Of a DNA stretch of 64,000 nucleotides, positions 32,827 to 42,219 are shown piece by piece (within the stretch, counting starts at the first letter, position 1; every line of letters starts with the position of its first letter). The notes under the pieces are model-generated. The model saw only the letters and a program-made list of their open reading frames with translations. It was not told the DNA's origin and did no database searches. Source of the DNA: G963676655 sp963676655 (GTDB taxonomy: Bacteria > Verrucomicrobiota > Lentisphaeria > Victivallales > Victivallaceae); NCBI GenBank assembly GCA_963676655.2, contig CAXXKX010000003.1, forward strand, positions 1,922,001 through 1,986,000. Reading direction: 5' to 3'. The position numbers and the translations under genes are program-made.

Positions 32827-35384
32827 TTCTTGTTAGTCGTCCGCTTTCTGGTTGCGGTTTTTCTGGTGGTGGTCTTTTTAGCCTTTGGGGCAGGCTCGGA
32901 AGAGGCTTTTTCCGGGAAAAAGAGTAACTTTTGATTATCCACTTCCGCCCGGACGACTTCCGCTTCTTTAAACATGCCGCGCAGAATATCTTCCGCCAGC
33001 GGATCTTCAATGTAACGTTCGACCGCGCGCCGGAGCGGACGGGCGCCATATGACGGTTCATAGCCGCGTTCGATCAGGAAAGCGTAGACTTTTTCATCCA
33101 ATTGCAGCTCAAGTCCTTTGAACTGGAGGCGTTCACGCACCTTGCCGATCTCGATATCGACGATCTTGTGGAGGTCGTTTTGATCGAGTTGTTTAAAGAT
33201 AATGATATCGTCAACCCGGTTGATGAATTCCGGTTTGAAGAACTTCTTGGCGGTATCCATCAGTTTATCCTGACTCTTGGCGTTATCAGCTGCGATGCCG
33301 CCGCCAAAACCAAGCGAACCGCCGGAAGCGAGTTTTTCAGCTCCCAGGTTACTGGTCATGATAATGATCGTATTACGGAAGTCAACTTTACGCCCGAGCG
33401 AGTCGGTCAGCTTGCCTTCTTCCAGAATTTGCAGCAGCATGTGCATGACATCCGGATGCGCTTTTTCAATTTCGTCGAACAGGACAACGGAATAGGGCCG
33501 CCGCCGGACGCGTTCGGTTAATTCCCCGCCTTCGCCGTGGCCGACGTAACCCGGAGGCGAACCAACCAGACGGCTGACGTTGAATTTTTCCATATATTCG
33601 GACATGTCAACTTGGATAAGGTGATCCTGATTGCCGAACATGAATTCTGACAATGCTTTGGCCAGCAAGGTTTTTCCGACCCCGGTCGGGCCGAGGAAAA
33701 TGAACGAGCCGATTGGCCGGGCCGGGTTTTTCAAGTCCGCCCTTGAGCGTCGCAAGGCGCGGGCGATGGTGTTGACCGCCAGATCCTGTCCGACCACCAC
33801 TTTTTCCAGATCCTCTTCCATTTTCAGCAACTTGGCACTTTCTCCCTCTTCCATGCGCTGGACCGGGACTCCGGTTAATTTAGCAACAATTTCAGTGATT
33901 TCCTGTTCGCCGATCTTGGCCGAAGGCTGACTGGTGTTTTCCTGCCAGGCCGCCAGAATATCTTCCTTTTCTTTCTGTAAATTCCGTTCCAGGTCGCGGC
34001 ACTTGGCGGCTTCTTCAAATTTCTGTTCGGCAATCGCGTTTTCCTTGTCGGAGGCGGCCGCGGCTATTTTACCGTCAAGCTCCGAAGTATCCGGCGGGGA
34101 TACGGTATTCCTGATTCTGGCCCGAGCTCCGGCCTCGTCCATTACGTCGATGGCCTTGTCAGGCAGGAAACGACCCGTGATATAGCGATTGGAAAGCCTG
34201 ACTGCGGCCGCCAGCGCGGCATCGGTGAACACAACGTTGTGATGTTTTTCATAGGTCGAACGCAACCCTTTGAGGATTTCCAACGCGTCTTCCGGTGATG
34301 GCGGTTCAACCATGATCGACTGGAAGCGCCGTTCCAATGCGGCGTCTTTTTCGATGCCTTTGCGATATTCGTCAAGGGTAGTGGCGCCGACGCATTGCAG
34401 TTCTCCGCGCGACAGCGCCGGTTTGATGATGTTGGCCGCGTCGAGCGCGCCTTCTGCTGAACCCGCGCCGACAATGGTGTGAAGCTCGTCGATAAACAAT
34501 ATTACCTGCTTCGAGTTGCGTACCTCATCCACCACCGCCTTGATGCGTTCTTCAAACTGGCCGCGGTACTTGGTGCCGGCGACCATCAACGCCATATCGA
34601 GCGCAAAAATTTTCTTGTCCCGCAGAATATCCGGAACCGTGTTGTTGGCGACCGCCTGGGCCAGTCCTTCAATGATGGCGGTTTTACCGACTCCGGCTTC
34701 ACCGATCAAAACCGGATTATTCTTGGTCCGGCGGCACAACACCTGGATCACGCGTTCGATTTCATTGTGGCGGCCGATGACCGGATCGAGGTCGCCGTTA
34801 GCGGCCATTTCAGTCAAATTCCGCCCGAATGCGTTCAGGGCGTTCAACTGGGTTTTGGCATTGGCCGGCGGCGAGGCTGGGGCGTTGTCACTTTCTTCGT
34901 CGTTGTTTTCCGGCAGATAGTTCGGGTCAAGCATTTTTACCACCCGTTCCCTGACGTTGGCCGCGTCGACTTTCAAATTAGCCAGAATCCGGGACGCGAT
35001 GCTTTTGGTATCGCGCAGTAAACCGAGCAGCAGATGTTCGGTGCCGACATAATTATAATTCATTTTTTTGGCTTCGACCGCAGCCAGTACCAATACTTTT
35101 TTCAGACTCTGCGAAAGCGGCAGACTGCCTTTCTGGGTTACGCTGCCGCCGATTCCGCATTGTTTTTCCACTTCCAGCCGTAATTGGTCAAGATTCAACC
35201 CCATTGATTTCAGCACCGCAACCGCCACTCCCTCGCCCAGGGCAAGGAGGCCGAGCAGCAAGTGTTCGGTACCAACATAATCATGGTTCAAGCGTTCAGC
35301 TTCCCGCTGGGACAGTTCAAGTACGTGCCTGGCCCGCTGGGTGAAATTATTCATACCGGAATCATTTCCGTCATATTCAGCCAT
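32823..35384 (-). CDS. clpC: ATP-dependent Clp protease ATPase subunit ClpC
   Basis: AAA+ unfoldase of 853 residues working with ClpP. It starts at ATG 35384 behind GGAG; an upstream in-frame extension to 35552 is AT-rich and not conserved. Domains: twin N-terminal Clp_N repeats (about 12-150), first ATPase with GEAGVGKT, middle domain with a UVR-like segment (FEEAAKCRDLE), second ATPase with GPTGVGKT, and a D2-small domain. The last 25 residues are a Lys/Arg/Thr-rich tail (KKTTTRKTATRKRTTNKK) that is unusual. The usual Gram-positive partners CtsR, McsA and McsB are not adjacent. Confidence 0.95.
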   Translation of the reverse strand: MAEYDGNDSGMNNFTQRARHVLELSQREAERLNHDYVGTEHLLLGLLALGEGVAVAVLKSMGLNLDQLRLEVEKQCGIGGSVTQKGSLPLSQSLKKVLVLAAVEAKKMNYNYVGTEHLLLGLLRDTKSIASRILANLKVDAANVRERVVKMLDPNYLPENNDEESDNAPASPPANAKTQLNALNAFGRNLTEMAANGDLDPVIGRHNEIERVIQVLCRRTKNNPVLIGEAGVGKTAIIEGLAQAVANNTVPDILRDKKIFALDMALMVAGTKYRGQFEERIKAVVDEVRNSKQVILFIDELHTIVGAGSAEGALDAANIIKPALSRGELQCVGATTLDEYRKGIEKDAALERRFQSIMVEPPSPEDALEILKGLRSTYEKHHNVVFTDAALAAAVRLSNRYITGRFLPDKAIDVMDEAGARARIRNTVSPPDTSELDGKIAAAASDKENAIAEQKFEEAAKCRDLERNLQKEKEDILAAWQENTSQPSAKIGEQEITEIVAKLTGVPVQRMEEGESAKLLKMEEDLEKVVVGQDLAVNTIARALRRSRADLKNPARPIGSFIFLGPTGVGKTLLAKALSEFMFGNQDHLIQVDMSEYMEKFNVSRLVGSPPGYVGHGEGGELTERVRRRPYSVVLFDEIEKAHPDVMHMLLQILEEGKLTDSLGRKVDFRNTIIIMTSNLGAEKLASGGSLGFGGGIAADNAKSQDKLMDTAKKFFKPEFINRVDDIIIFKQLDQNDLHKIVDIEIGKVRERLQFKGLELQLDEKVYAFLIERGYEPSYGARPLRRAVERYIEDPLAEDILRGMFKEAEVVRAEVDNQKLLFFPEKASSEPAPKAKKTTTRKTATRKRTTNKK

Positions 35385-35584
35385 TTTTTCGTCTCCGTTT
35401 AGCTCATTATTTATGTCAAACTTATCAAATAAAATTATAAATATATTAATAATATAACGCCGTAGAAGGATTTTTACACCTGACAACGAAAAAAAATACA
35501 TCGCCGGGGTTGCAACCGGGGCAAAAGAATAATAGATTACTTTGATTAACAAATAACGATATATAATACCGGAAGACGAATATT
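35385..35584. promoter_or_regulatory. Divergent promoter region clpC / aroB
   Basis: About 200 AT-rich bases between two divergent genes. TATAAT-like boxes are present on both strands (for example near 35428 on the minus strand and 35561 on the plus strand), but no well-spaced -35 partner. No CIRCE or CtsR-type site was recognised. Confidence 0.35.
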
Positions 35585-36667
35585 ATGCAAAAAATAGAAG
35601 TGGATTTAGGGGATCGCTCTTACGATATCCTGATTGAATCCGGATTGCTTGACAATCCGGGGCCGGCGGCGAATAAAGTTTTTGAGGGACGCAGCATCCT
35701 GTTGATCGGCGATTCAAATACCGCGGCGCATTATATGGAGCGGGCGAAGACGATGGTCCTTGACTCCGGCGCGGCTCGTTGTGAAACATTTGTATTTCCA
35801 GCCGGCGAAGAGCATAAGAATTTTATCACCCAGGAAGCCATGCTGCGTCACGCGGCGGAATGCGAACTAGACCGGAAATGCTGTTTTGTCGCTCTTGGCG
35901 GTGGCGTCTGCGGGGATCTAACCGGATTCGCGGCGGCAACTTATATGCGCGGCGTTGATTTTGTCCAGATTCCGACTTCGTTGCTGGCTATGGTTGATTC
36001 TAGTGTCGGCGGCAAGACCGGTATCGATTTGCCGGAAGGCAAAAATCTGGTCGGGGCGTTCTGGCAGCCGCAACTGGTTCTGATCGATCCCGAACTGCTG
36101 AAAACACTCCCGGCCCGGGAGTTGCGCAGCGGCCTGGCGGAAGTGGCGAAGTACGCCGTGATCATGGATGCGGAATTTTTTGAAATTCTCGATGAAACAT
36201 CAGAACGTCTCCTGGCGCTTGATCTTGCTTTGTACGAAGAAATTGTCGCCCGGTGCTGTCAGCTTAAAGCCGATGTTGTCGCCGAAGACGAGCGTGAAGG
36301 CGGTTTGCGGGCGATCTTGAATTACGGCCATACTTTTGGTCATGCTCTGGAAATCGTCACCGATTTTACTTTGAGTCACGGCGAAGGTGTGGCTATCGGT
36401 ATGAATATGGCCGCCAATATGGGCGTGGCGATGGGAATTTTCAGCGAAGCGGAAGCCGCGCGGCAGAAAAAACTGCTTAACGCGCTGGAACTGCCGCAGC
36501 AATATTCCGGGGCCGATCCGGAAGCGGTGTTCCGGGCGATGTTCAAGGATAAAAAACAATCCGGCGGCAAGTTGACGGTTGTATTGCCGGAAAAACTCGG
36601 CAAGGTAAGAATTGAGCGCGGCGCGTCTGAAGACCTGGTCCGTGACGCGGTCAGGAGCTGCCTGTGA
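35585..36667 (+). CDS. aroB: 3-dehydroquinate synthase (AroB)
   Basis: Second enzyme of the shikimate pathway, 360 residues, NAD- and Zn-dependent. It converts DAHP to 3-dehydroquinate. Visible motifs are the glycine-rich NAD segment LGGGVCGDLTGF, the TSLLAMVDSSVGGKTGID block, KNLVGAFWQP, and zinc ligands in LNYGHTFGHALE. Its last bases overlap the start of dprA (GTGA). The short early helix and the pairing with dprA are the only context; no other aro gene is near. Confidence 0.96.
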   Translation: MQKIEVDLGDRSYDILIESGLLDNPGPAANKVFEGRSILLIGDSNTAAHYMERAKTMVLDSGAARCETFVFPAGEEHKNFITQEAMLRHAAECELDRKCCFVALGGGVCGDLTGFAAATYMRGVDFVQIPTSLLAMVDSSVGGKTGIDLPEGKNLVGAFWQPQLVLIDPELLKTLPARELRSGLAEVAKYAVIMDAEFFEILDETSERLLALDLALYEEIVARCCQLKADVVAEDEREGGLRAILNYGHTFGHALEIVTDFTLSHGEGVAIGMNMAANMGVAMGIFSEAEAARQKKLLNALELPQQYSGADPEAVFRAMFKDKKQSGGKLTVVLPEKLGKVRIERGASEDLVRDAVRSCL

Positions 36668-37791
36668 CCGATCGTGACGCATATGTCCTTTTAAATTTTA
36701 TTTCAGGGGTTGGGACCGCGAAATATAAAGTACTGGTTGAAGCTTTCGGTTCGCCGTCAGCAATTTTCAACCAAACATCCGCCCGGATTGCTGGAGTCAA
36801 AGGAATAACGCAAAAACTGGCGGAAGCTTTGACCGACCCGGACAATCCGGCTAAATTACAGAATGAATATCAGTTGGCAAGCCGGGGCGGAACCCGAATA
36901 GTTACTTTGGCCGATTCGGATTATCCGGAGTGCCTGCGCCATATCTATGATCCGCCTTTTTGCCTTTATGTGCGTGGTACGCTGCCGGAACTCGGCGACG
37001 GCTGTGTCGCGGTCGTCGGTTCGCGCCGCCCTTCCCGTTACGGTCGTAAAATGACTGAATTATTAACCGGTCAGGCGGTTGCCGCCGGTTGGAAAATCAT
37101 TTCAGGTTTGGCCTACGGCATTGACGCGGTGGCCCATCAGACCGCGGTTGATTGTTGCGGCATAACTGTCGCGGTGCTTGGCGGCGGCTTGATGCGGGTT
37201 CATCCGCAGGATAATATTCCGCTGGCCCGGTCGATAGTTGAATCCGGCGGTGCGGTGGTTTCAGAATTTCCGATGGAATACCCGGTCAACCGGCAGTCTT
37301 TTCCCCGGCGCAACAGGATTGTCGCGGCTATGAGTGCCGCGACGTTGGTAGTCGAAGCCGGTTTGAACAGCGGCGCATTGATTACCGCTGATCTTGCGGC
37401 TGAACAGGGACGCAGTGTTTTCGCGGTTCCGGGGCAGGCCGATAATGAGTTGGCCCGGGGATGTCATAAACTATTGCGGCAGGGCGCCAGATTAACGGAA
37501 GATTTTGAAGACGTCCTGAATGAATTTGAGTTTTTACCAGGTTTTGGTATGAACATAAACGAGGCACCTCTCGGGTATAATGCCACCGCCGGGGACCATA
37601 CAACAATTAATCTTGACCCGCTTGAACAGCGGATCGTCGGCGCGCTCGAGTCAGAGGAAAAACCGTTTGACACACTGATTGCCGAGCTTGAGATCAACGC
37701 TTCCGAACTTATGACCGCCCTGATGAAACTGGAACTGCAAATGGTCATATCCCAGGCTCCCGGACGACTTTACTCGTTGCGTCGCGGCTGA
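36664..37791 (+). CDS. dprA: DNA-processing protein DprA
   Basis: 375-residue DprA/Smf protein that loads RecA on incoming single-stranded DNA during transformation. It starts with GTG overlapping the aroB stop. Domains: an N-terminal helix-hairpin region (about 1-70), the Rossmann-like DprA core (about 75-300) with VVGSRRPSRYGR, GLAYGIDAVAHQ, LGGGLMRVHPQ and FPRRNRIVAAM, and a C-terminal winged helix (about 315-375). It suggests the organism may be naturally transformable, although DprA is also common in non-transformers. Confidence 0.94.
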   Translation: MTDRDAYVLLNFISGVGTAKYKVLVEAFGSPSAIFNQTSARIAGVKGITQKLAEALTDPDNPAKLQNEYQLASRGGTRIVTLADSDYPECLRHIYDPPFCLYVRGTLPELGDGCVAVVGSRRPSRYGRKMTELLTGQAVAAGWKIISGLAYGIDAVAHQTAVDCCGITVAVLGGGLMRVHPQDNIPLARSIVESGGAVVSEFPMEYPVNRQSFPRRNRIVAAMSAATLVVEAGLNSGALITADLAAEQGRSVFAVPGQADNELARGCHKLLRQGARLTEDFEDVLNEFEFLPGFGMNINEAPLGYNATAGDHTTINLDPLEQRIVGALESEEKPFDTLIAELEINASELMTALMKLELQMVISQAPGRLYSLRRG

Positions 37792-37900
37792 AATCATCCT
37801 GCAACCTTTCTTTCCTTATGCTTGAAAAAACATGTTTCAGTGCTAAATTAATCGTTTACGTTTTATGGATAAATTAATTATAAAAGCTGGAGAGCTACGT

Positions 37901-39394
37901 ATGTCTGAAAATATTGAAAACACAGAACAGGCTCCGGAGGATATTTTTGCTCAACGCATGAGCAAGGTTGAAGAACTCCGCGAAGCTGGAATCGACCCGT
38001 TCGGACAGAGTTTTGACGGTACTGACCTGATCGACAATATCCGCGCCGGGTTTCGGGAAGAAGACGAAACCGATCAACCGGCCAGAGCCGCCGGTCGTCT
38101 GATGGCGATGCGCGTAATGGGAAAATCCATTTTTGCCGATTTGAAAGACAGTTCAGGCCGGATCCAGCTTTTTGCGAATCAAAAACAGCTGGGCGATGAA
38201 TTGTTCACCCGTTTCAAACGTCTCGATATCGGTGACATTATCGGAGTGGACGGCCTTTTGTTCGTGACCCGCATGGGGGAACTGACGATCAAGGTGAAAG
38301 AATATGCCCTGCTCAGCAAGTCGATGCGTCCGCTGCCAGAGAAATTCCACGGCCTGACCAATATCGAACAGCGTTACCGCCAGCGTTATCTGGACCTGAT
38401 CATGAACGATGACAGCCGTCGGACATTTCAACAGCGTTTCCAGATCATTCGTGAAATTCGCAAATATCTGGAAAGCCAGGGCTTCCTCGAAGTTGAAACT
38501 CCGATGATTCAGCCGCTGGCCGGCGGTGCTGCCGCCAATCCGTTCAAAACCTATTATGAGGCTTTAAGCAGTCCGATGTTTATGCGTATCGCGCCGGAAC
38601 TCTATCTGAAAAGGCTGCTGGTCGGCGGGTTTGAAAAAGTTTACGAACTGAACCGCAACTTCCGCAACGAAGGCATGAGCCGCCGCCATAATCCCGAGTT
38701 CACCATGATCGAGATCTATCAGGCTTACGGCGACTGCCGGACGATGATGAATCTTATTGAGGAACTGGTCACCACCGTCGCGCAAAATGTTTTCGGTACG
38801 TTGCAGATCGATCACGGCAACGGTAAAGTCATTGACCTGACCCGCCCCTGGAAACGGGCGACTTATCATGAGCTGGTCAAGGAGAAAGCCGGTGACGACT
38901 GGTTTGACATTACGTCGGAAGATCGGATCAAACGGGCCGGTGAACTTGGCCTGGATGTTGAACCCGGAACCCCGGATTTTGAAGTTACCAATGAAGTATA
39001 TGAAAAATTGATCGAGCAGACTCTTATCCAGCCGACCTTCGTCACCCGGCTCCCGGCGGAGCTGGTGCCGCTGGCTAAAGCGTGCAGCGACGACAGTTCT
39101 CTGGTGGATGTGTTTGAACTCGAGATCAACGGACAGGAAGTTGCGCCGGGGTATTCGGAGCTGAATAATCCGATCGAACAGCGCCGTCGTTTCATGGAGC
39201 AGTTCGAGCGCGAAAAAGAGGAAGGCGACGAAGTCGGCGACAAGGTTGATGAAGATTTCCTGACCGCCCTGGAGCATGGTATGCCTCCTGCCGGCGGCAT
39301 GGGGATCGGGATCGACCGTCTGGTCATGATGTTGACCGGTGCCGAGTCAATTCGCGACGTGATTCTCTTCCCGCAAATGAAGATCAAAAAGTAA
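37901..39394 (+). CDS. lysS: Lysyl-tRNA synthetase, class II
   Basis: 497-residue class II aminoacyl-tRNA synthetase that charges tRNA-Lys. I chose ATG 37901, which has GGAGAG about 8 bases upstream, over the ATG at 37865. An N-terminal OB-fold anticodon-binding domain (about 60-165) is followed by the catalytic core with motif 2 FRNEGMSRRHNPEFTM and motif 3 GMGIGIDRLVMM. Full length, with no oddities. It is followed by a strong terminator. Confidence 0.96.
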   Translation: MSENIENTEQAPEDIFAQRMSKVEELREAGIDPFGQSFDGTDLIDNIRAGFREEDETDQPARAAGRLMAMRVMGKSIFADLKDSSGRIQLFANQKQLGDELFTRFKRLDIGDIIGVDGLLFVTRMGELTIKVKEYALLSKSMRPLPEKFHGLTNIEQRYRQRYLDLIMNDDSRRTFQQRFQIIREIRKYLESQGFLEVETPMIQPLAGGAAANPFKTYYEALSSPMFMRIAPELYLKRLLVGGFEKVYELNRNFRNEGMSRRHNPEFTMIEIYQAYGDCRTMMNLIEELVTTVAQNVFGTLQIDHGNGKVIDLTRPWKRATYHELVKEKAGDDWFDITSEDRIKRAGELGLDVEPGTPDFEVTNEVYEKLIEQTLIQPTFVTRLPAELVPLAKACSDDSSLVDVFELEINGQEVAPGYSELNNPIEQRRRFMEQFEREKEEGDEVGDKVDEDFLTALEHGMPPAGGMGIGIDRLVMMLTGAESIRDVILFPQMKIKK

Positions 39395-39423
39395 AGATTT
39401 GCTGCGGGAATATTTAATATTGC

Positions 39424-39465
39424 AACTCTCCGGTTAACTTAACCGGAGAGTTTATTTATTTTTTT
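39424..39465 (+). terminator. Intrinsic terminator of lysS
   Basis: A perfect 14-bp stem (AACTCTCCGGTTAA with TTAACCGGAGAGTT, one-base centre so the loop opens further in practice) is followed on the plus strand by TTATTTATTTTTTT. It overlaps the stop codon of the convergent sulfatase gene. Confidence 0.9.
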
Positions 39466-40820
39466 GTCAGACCGCGTTCTTCAAGAATAGCATCGACCGG
39501 ATCATAATGCCAGTTCTTTTTGGCTTTTTGCTCCTCGACCCACTTGTCCATTTTGGCCCGGCAGTCTTGCAGGATTTCCGGACACTGCTCTGCCAGATTA
39601 TTTGTCTGGAAACGGTCATTGACTATATCGTACAGTTCTTCGTCCTGCCAGTTGTTGTACTCGTATGAATCAAAGGTCCTGATATACAAATGGGTCTTGG
39701 TACGAACGGCACGTTGTACCGTATACAGACCGCTGTCCCAAACCAGATATTCCCGGTCGGTTTCTGTCTTGCCGGTGATATTGCCGGCATAAGATTTGCC
39801 ATCCCATTCACCCGGAGCGGAAATGTTGAGCAGATCGCAAATAGTCGGTGCGTAATCGACGTTATACATCAGAGCGTTGGAACTTGAGCCGGGTTTGGTA
39901 ATGCCTGGCCAGCGGATAATCAGCGGAATGCGTTGAACACATTCGTCGATATTCACGTGATCCGAGTAGATGCCGTGTTCGCCAAACGCGTCGCCATGGT
40001 CGGCGGAAATAATGATTACGGCATCGTCGAGTACGCCCTGGCGGTCCAGTTCGTCGAGAATTTCTTTGACATGGTGATCGACATAGGCGATAGACGAATC
40101 GTAACCCGTAACCATTTTTTCAAAATCCGTGCGATTATTGATCGCTCCCGGCATCAGCGGATAAGGACTGTCATCATTGGCAAATTGCCGGTGTGAAGTA
40201 AACGGACCGGTGACATTCTGATGTTCTGCGATTGCCGCTTCGTCGGGCCATGCCTGGGTTACCGGATAGTCTTTGAACCGGTCGGACCATGATTCGTCCA
40301 TCGGATAGGCCCGATGGGTGTCCCAGTAGTTGATATGCAGATAGTAATCCTCTCGGGTTGCGTTTTTCCTGAGCCATTCCAATGCTTTTTCGTTAACTTC
40401 TGGAGCAATTTCGGCCCCGCCTTTGAGGTTGATTGTATGGAATTCGCTCCACCCGCAAGTGAACCACATCGCGTAATGACGGTCGGCAAAATTAGAAAAA
40501 CAGACCGGATCGTATCCGCTGGCTTTCAAGCGTCTTGGAAACATGTCATTGTCCTCAACCGGGCCGCCGTAGGTGCGTTGCTCGATAAAGAATTTTGCCC
40601 CCGCTCCGTGGTTGGATATAACCCCGTTGCGAATTCCGAACCGACCGGAAACCAGACAGGTTCTTGAGGGTAGACACGGGGAACTGGCGCAATAATAATT
40701 GTTAAAGCGCATTCCCTGTTCGGCTATGGCGTCGATAGTCGGAGAGGTGGGGCGACCATAACCGTAACATCCAAGATGATCCGGTCGCAGACAATCAATA
40801 TCGAAATAAATAATTCTCAT
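39456..40820 (-). CDS. Sulfatase (formylglycine type)
   Basis: 454-residue sulfatase of the alkaline-phosphatase superfamily. It opens with IIYFDIDCLRPDHLG (metal-binding acids). The formylglycine motif is CLPSR with Cys49. A further metal site is IISADHGDAFGEHG. No signal peptide is visible. It is only distantly similar to the sulfatase at 20620 and probably has a different substrate. It lies downstream of, and on the same strand as, two DUF2961 genes, so they may be one carbohydrate-sulfate unit. The gap to the DUF2961 gene is 64 bases. Confidence 0.92.
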   Translation of the reverse strand: MRIIYFDIDCLRPDHLGCYGYGRPTSPTIDAIAEQGMRFNNYYCASSPCLPSRTCLVSGRFGIRNGVISNHGAGAKFFIEQRTYGGPVEDNDMFPRRLKASGYDPVCFSNFADRHYAMWFTCGWSEFHTINLKGGAEIAPEVNEKALEWLRKNATREDYYLHINYWDTHRAYPMDESWSDRFKDYPVTQAWPDEAAIAEHQNVTGPFTSHRQFANDDSPYPLMPGAINNRTDFEKMVTGYDSSIAYVDHHVKEILDELDRQGVLDDAVIIISADHGDAFGEHGIYSDHVNIDECVQRIPLIIRWPGITKPGSSSNALMYNVDYAPTICDLLNISAPGEWDGKSYAGNITGKTETDREYLVWDSGLYTVQRAVRTKTHLYIRTFDSYEYNNWQDEELYDIVNDRFQTNNLAEQCPEILQDCRAKMDKWVEEQKAKKNWHYDPVDAILEERGLTKK

Positions 40821-40884
40821 TGCTATTTCTTTTTTTGTATTTCCGGGAAAATAATGAATATGGTTATCTATGCAACGATGCTTA

Positions 40885-42042
40885 TTATTTTTTCTGCTTT
40901 TTTTTCCATTCTGCTTTTTTCTTTTTCATCTCGGCATTGAGTTCAATTTGTTTGCCAGGACACTGATTCTTTTTATCAAAAATCCAGTTTCCCATCGTGT
41001 CCTGAAGAACTATCATCCGTTTCGCGACCGGAGGCGGAGTTATTGCCTTGGCCGGTTTTGCGGAATACCAGTACGCAACTGACGACATCTCGTTGGCCAG
41101 GTGATTGCCGTGTCCATGCTCAATCGTTACCTTGATCTCTTTTGTAAAACGAACCGGGTTTTCAAGGTGGTGGACATAACTGGTTTGGTAGCCGCCATGT
41201 CTGCCGTAAATTCCTTTGTTCGTGTTTCCTTCGTAAATTGAACTTCCGTTTCGCATATAAGCGTTGTCCTGCATGCCCCAGGCCTGGTTCAGATAATCCT
41301 CCGATCCGGTTCCGTGCAGATCCGGCGGCCATTTGTAACCGTCAACCCAAATCATATCATCGCCTTCGCCCCACCAGTGGCCGTTAAAGTTGGATACGCT
41401 GATATTGCAGCCGATGTAATGGCCCTTGCCTTTGGTATCCAGAATAACGTAGTTGCAGTCCCAGGCCAGTTCTCCTTTATTTGCAATATTGGCTTCCGGG
41501 GTGTTGACCTGGATTTCCGGCCCCCAGCCCCCGAATGGATTGGTACGCCTGAATTCCGCGTTGAAATAACCGCAATCTTCAGGGATATCAACTCCGGTTT
41601 CATAATCGATGTAGAAATATTGAAAATGATCCTCACTGCTTTCGTTGATCAGTTCGATCAAGGCTCTTTCCCGGAAAGGCATTTGAACATAACAATTCAG
41701 GGCGCAACCCCCGCCATACAGGTTGGGATGATTGGCCGAAGCAGTGAACAGTAATGACTCGTAAGACGCGACAATACCATGCCCCAGGCCGAAAAAGTCT
41801 CCGAGCGGACACAGTATGCTTGGGTGTTTCGCGTTGTCCCAGGTGATTTTCAACAAACATTCACGATAGTGAGTTCCTTGCGTCATCCAGATATGGGTGA
41901 TTTTTCCCGGACCTGTAATGTCGGCCAGAACAACGCTTTTTCCAGCGGCAATAGTCCATCGGTCGTTGTTGCCCCCGGTTGTGTCCCATGATGACGCTCG
42001 TCCGGTTTTGGCGTTAGTGATGCGGGTAAGATTATCCAACAT
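40885..42042 (-). CDS. DUF2961 family protein, copy A
   Basis: 385-residue protein of the DUF2961 family, a double jelly-roll family found next to glycan-degrading enzymes; at least some members are now described as glycoside hydrolases. Motifs: an early GKITHIWMT, PLGDFFGLGHG, GTGSEDYLNQAWG and a C-terminal VAYWYSAKPAK. It ends with an odd Lys-rich tail (KKKKAEWKKKQKK). A strong ribosome binding site AAAGGAGA lies before the ATG. A 160-bp MITE inserted directly upstream of that site separates it from copy B, which shares the same family architecture but is clearly diverged. Confidence 0.85.
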   Translation of the reverse strand: MLDNLTRITNAKTGRASSWDTTGGNNDRWTIAAGKSVVLADITGPGKITHIWMTQGTHYRECLLKITWDNAKHPSILCPLGDFFGLGHGIVASYESLLFTASANHPNLYGGGCALNCYVQMPFRERALIELINESSEDHFQYFYIDYETGVDIPEDCGYFNAEFRRTNPFGGWGPEIQVNTPEANIANKGELAWDCNYVILDTKGKGHYIGCNISVSNFNGHWWGEGDDMIWVDGYKWPPDLHGTGSEDYLNQAWGMQDNAYMRNGSSIYEGNTNKGIYGRHGGYQTSYVHHLENPVRFTKEIKVTIEHGHGNHLANEMSSVAYWYSAKPAKAITPPPVAKRMIVLQDTMGNWIFDKKNQCPGKQIELNAEMKKKKAEWKKKQKK

Positions 42043-42059
42043 GATTGTCTCCTTTTTAG

Positions 42060-42219
42060 CCTGAACTATTCATAAAAAATGGATGAGATGTGAAAATATG
42101 CTCAAAAAGAAAGTTTTTGATTATCCCGCAGGCGTAGCAACGCTACGCCGAGGATATAAGCAAATGCTTTACTTTGAGCAGATTGTAACAGGTCGCCATA
42201 AATTTGTGAATAATTCAGG
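42060..42219 (+). mobile_element. 160-bp MITE, copy 1
   Basis: Non-coding element with imperfect terminal inverted repeats (CCTGAACTATTCATAAA at the left, complement of CCTGAATTATTCACAAA at the right). It has subterminal inverted TGCTCAAA/TTTGAGCA and a central hairpin GGCGTAGC-AAC-GCTACGCC (42131-42149). TTAG lies on both sides (42056-42059 and 42220-42223), a 4-bp target duplication. A second copy of identical length (about 96 % identical, six differences counted) lies inverted at 55475-55634. It fills the gap between the two DUF2961 genes, and the right-hand duplication contains the copy B stop codon. Confidence 0.92.

Noticed and set aside
38564..39277. 237-codon minus-strand open frame
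   Set aside because: Antisense to lysS, whose class II motifs are intact; shadow frame.
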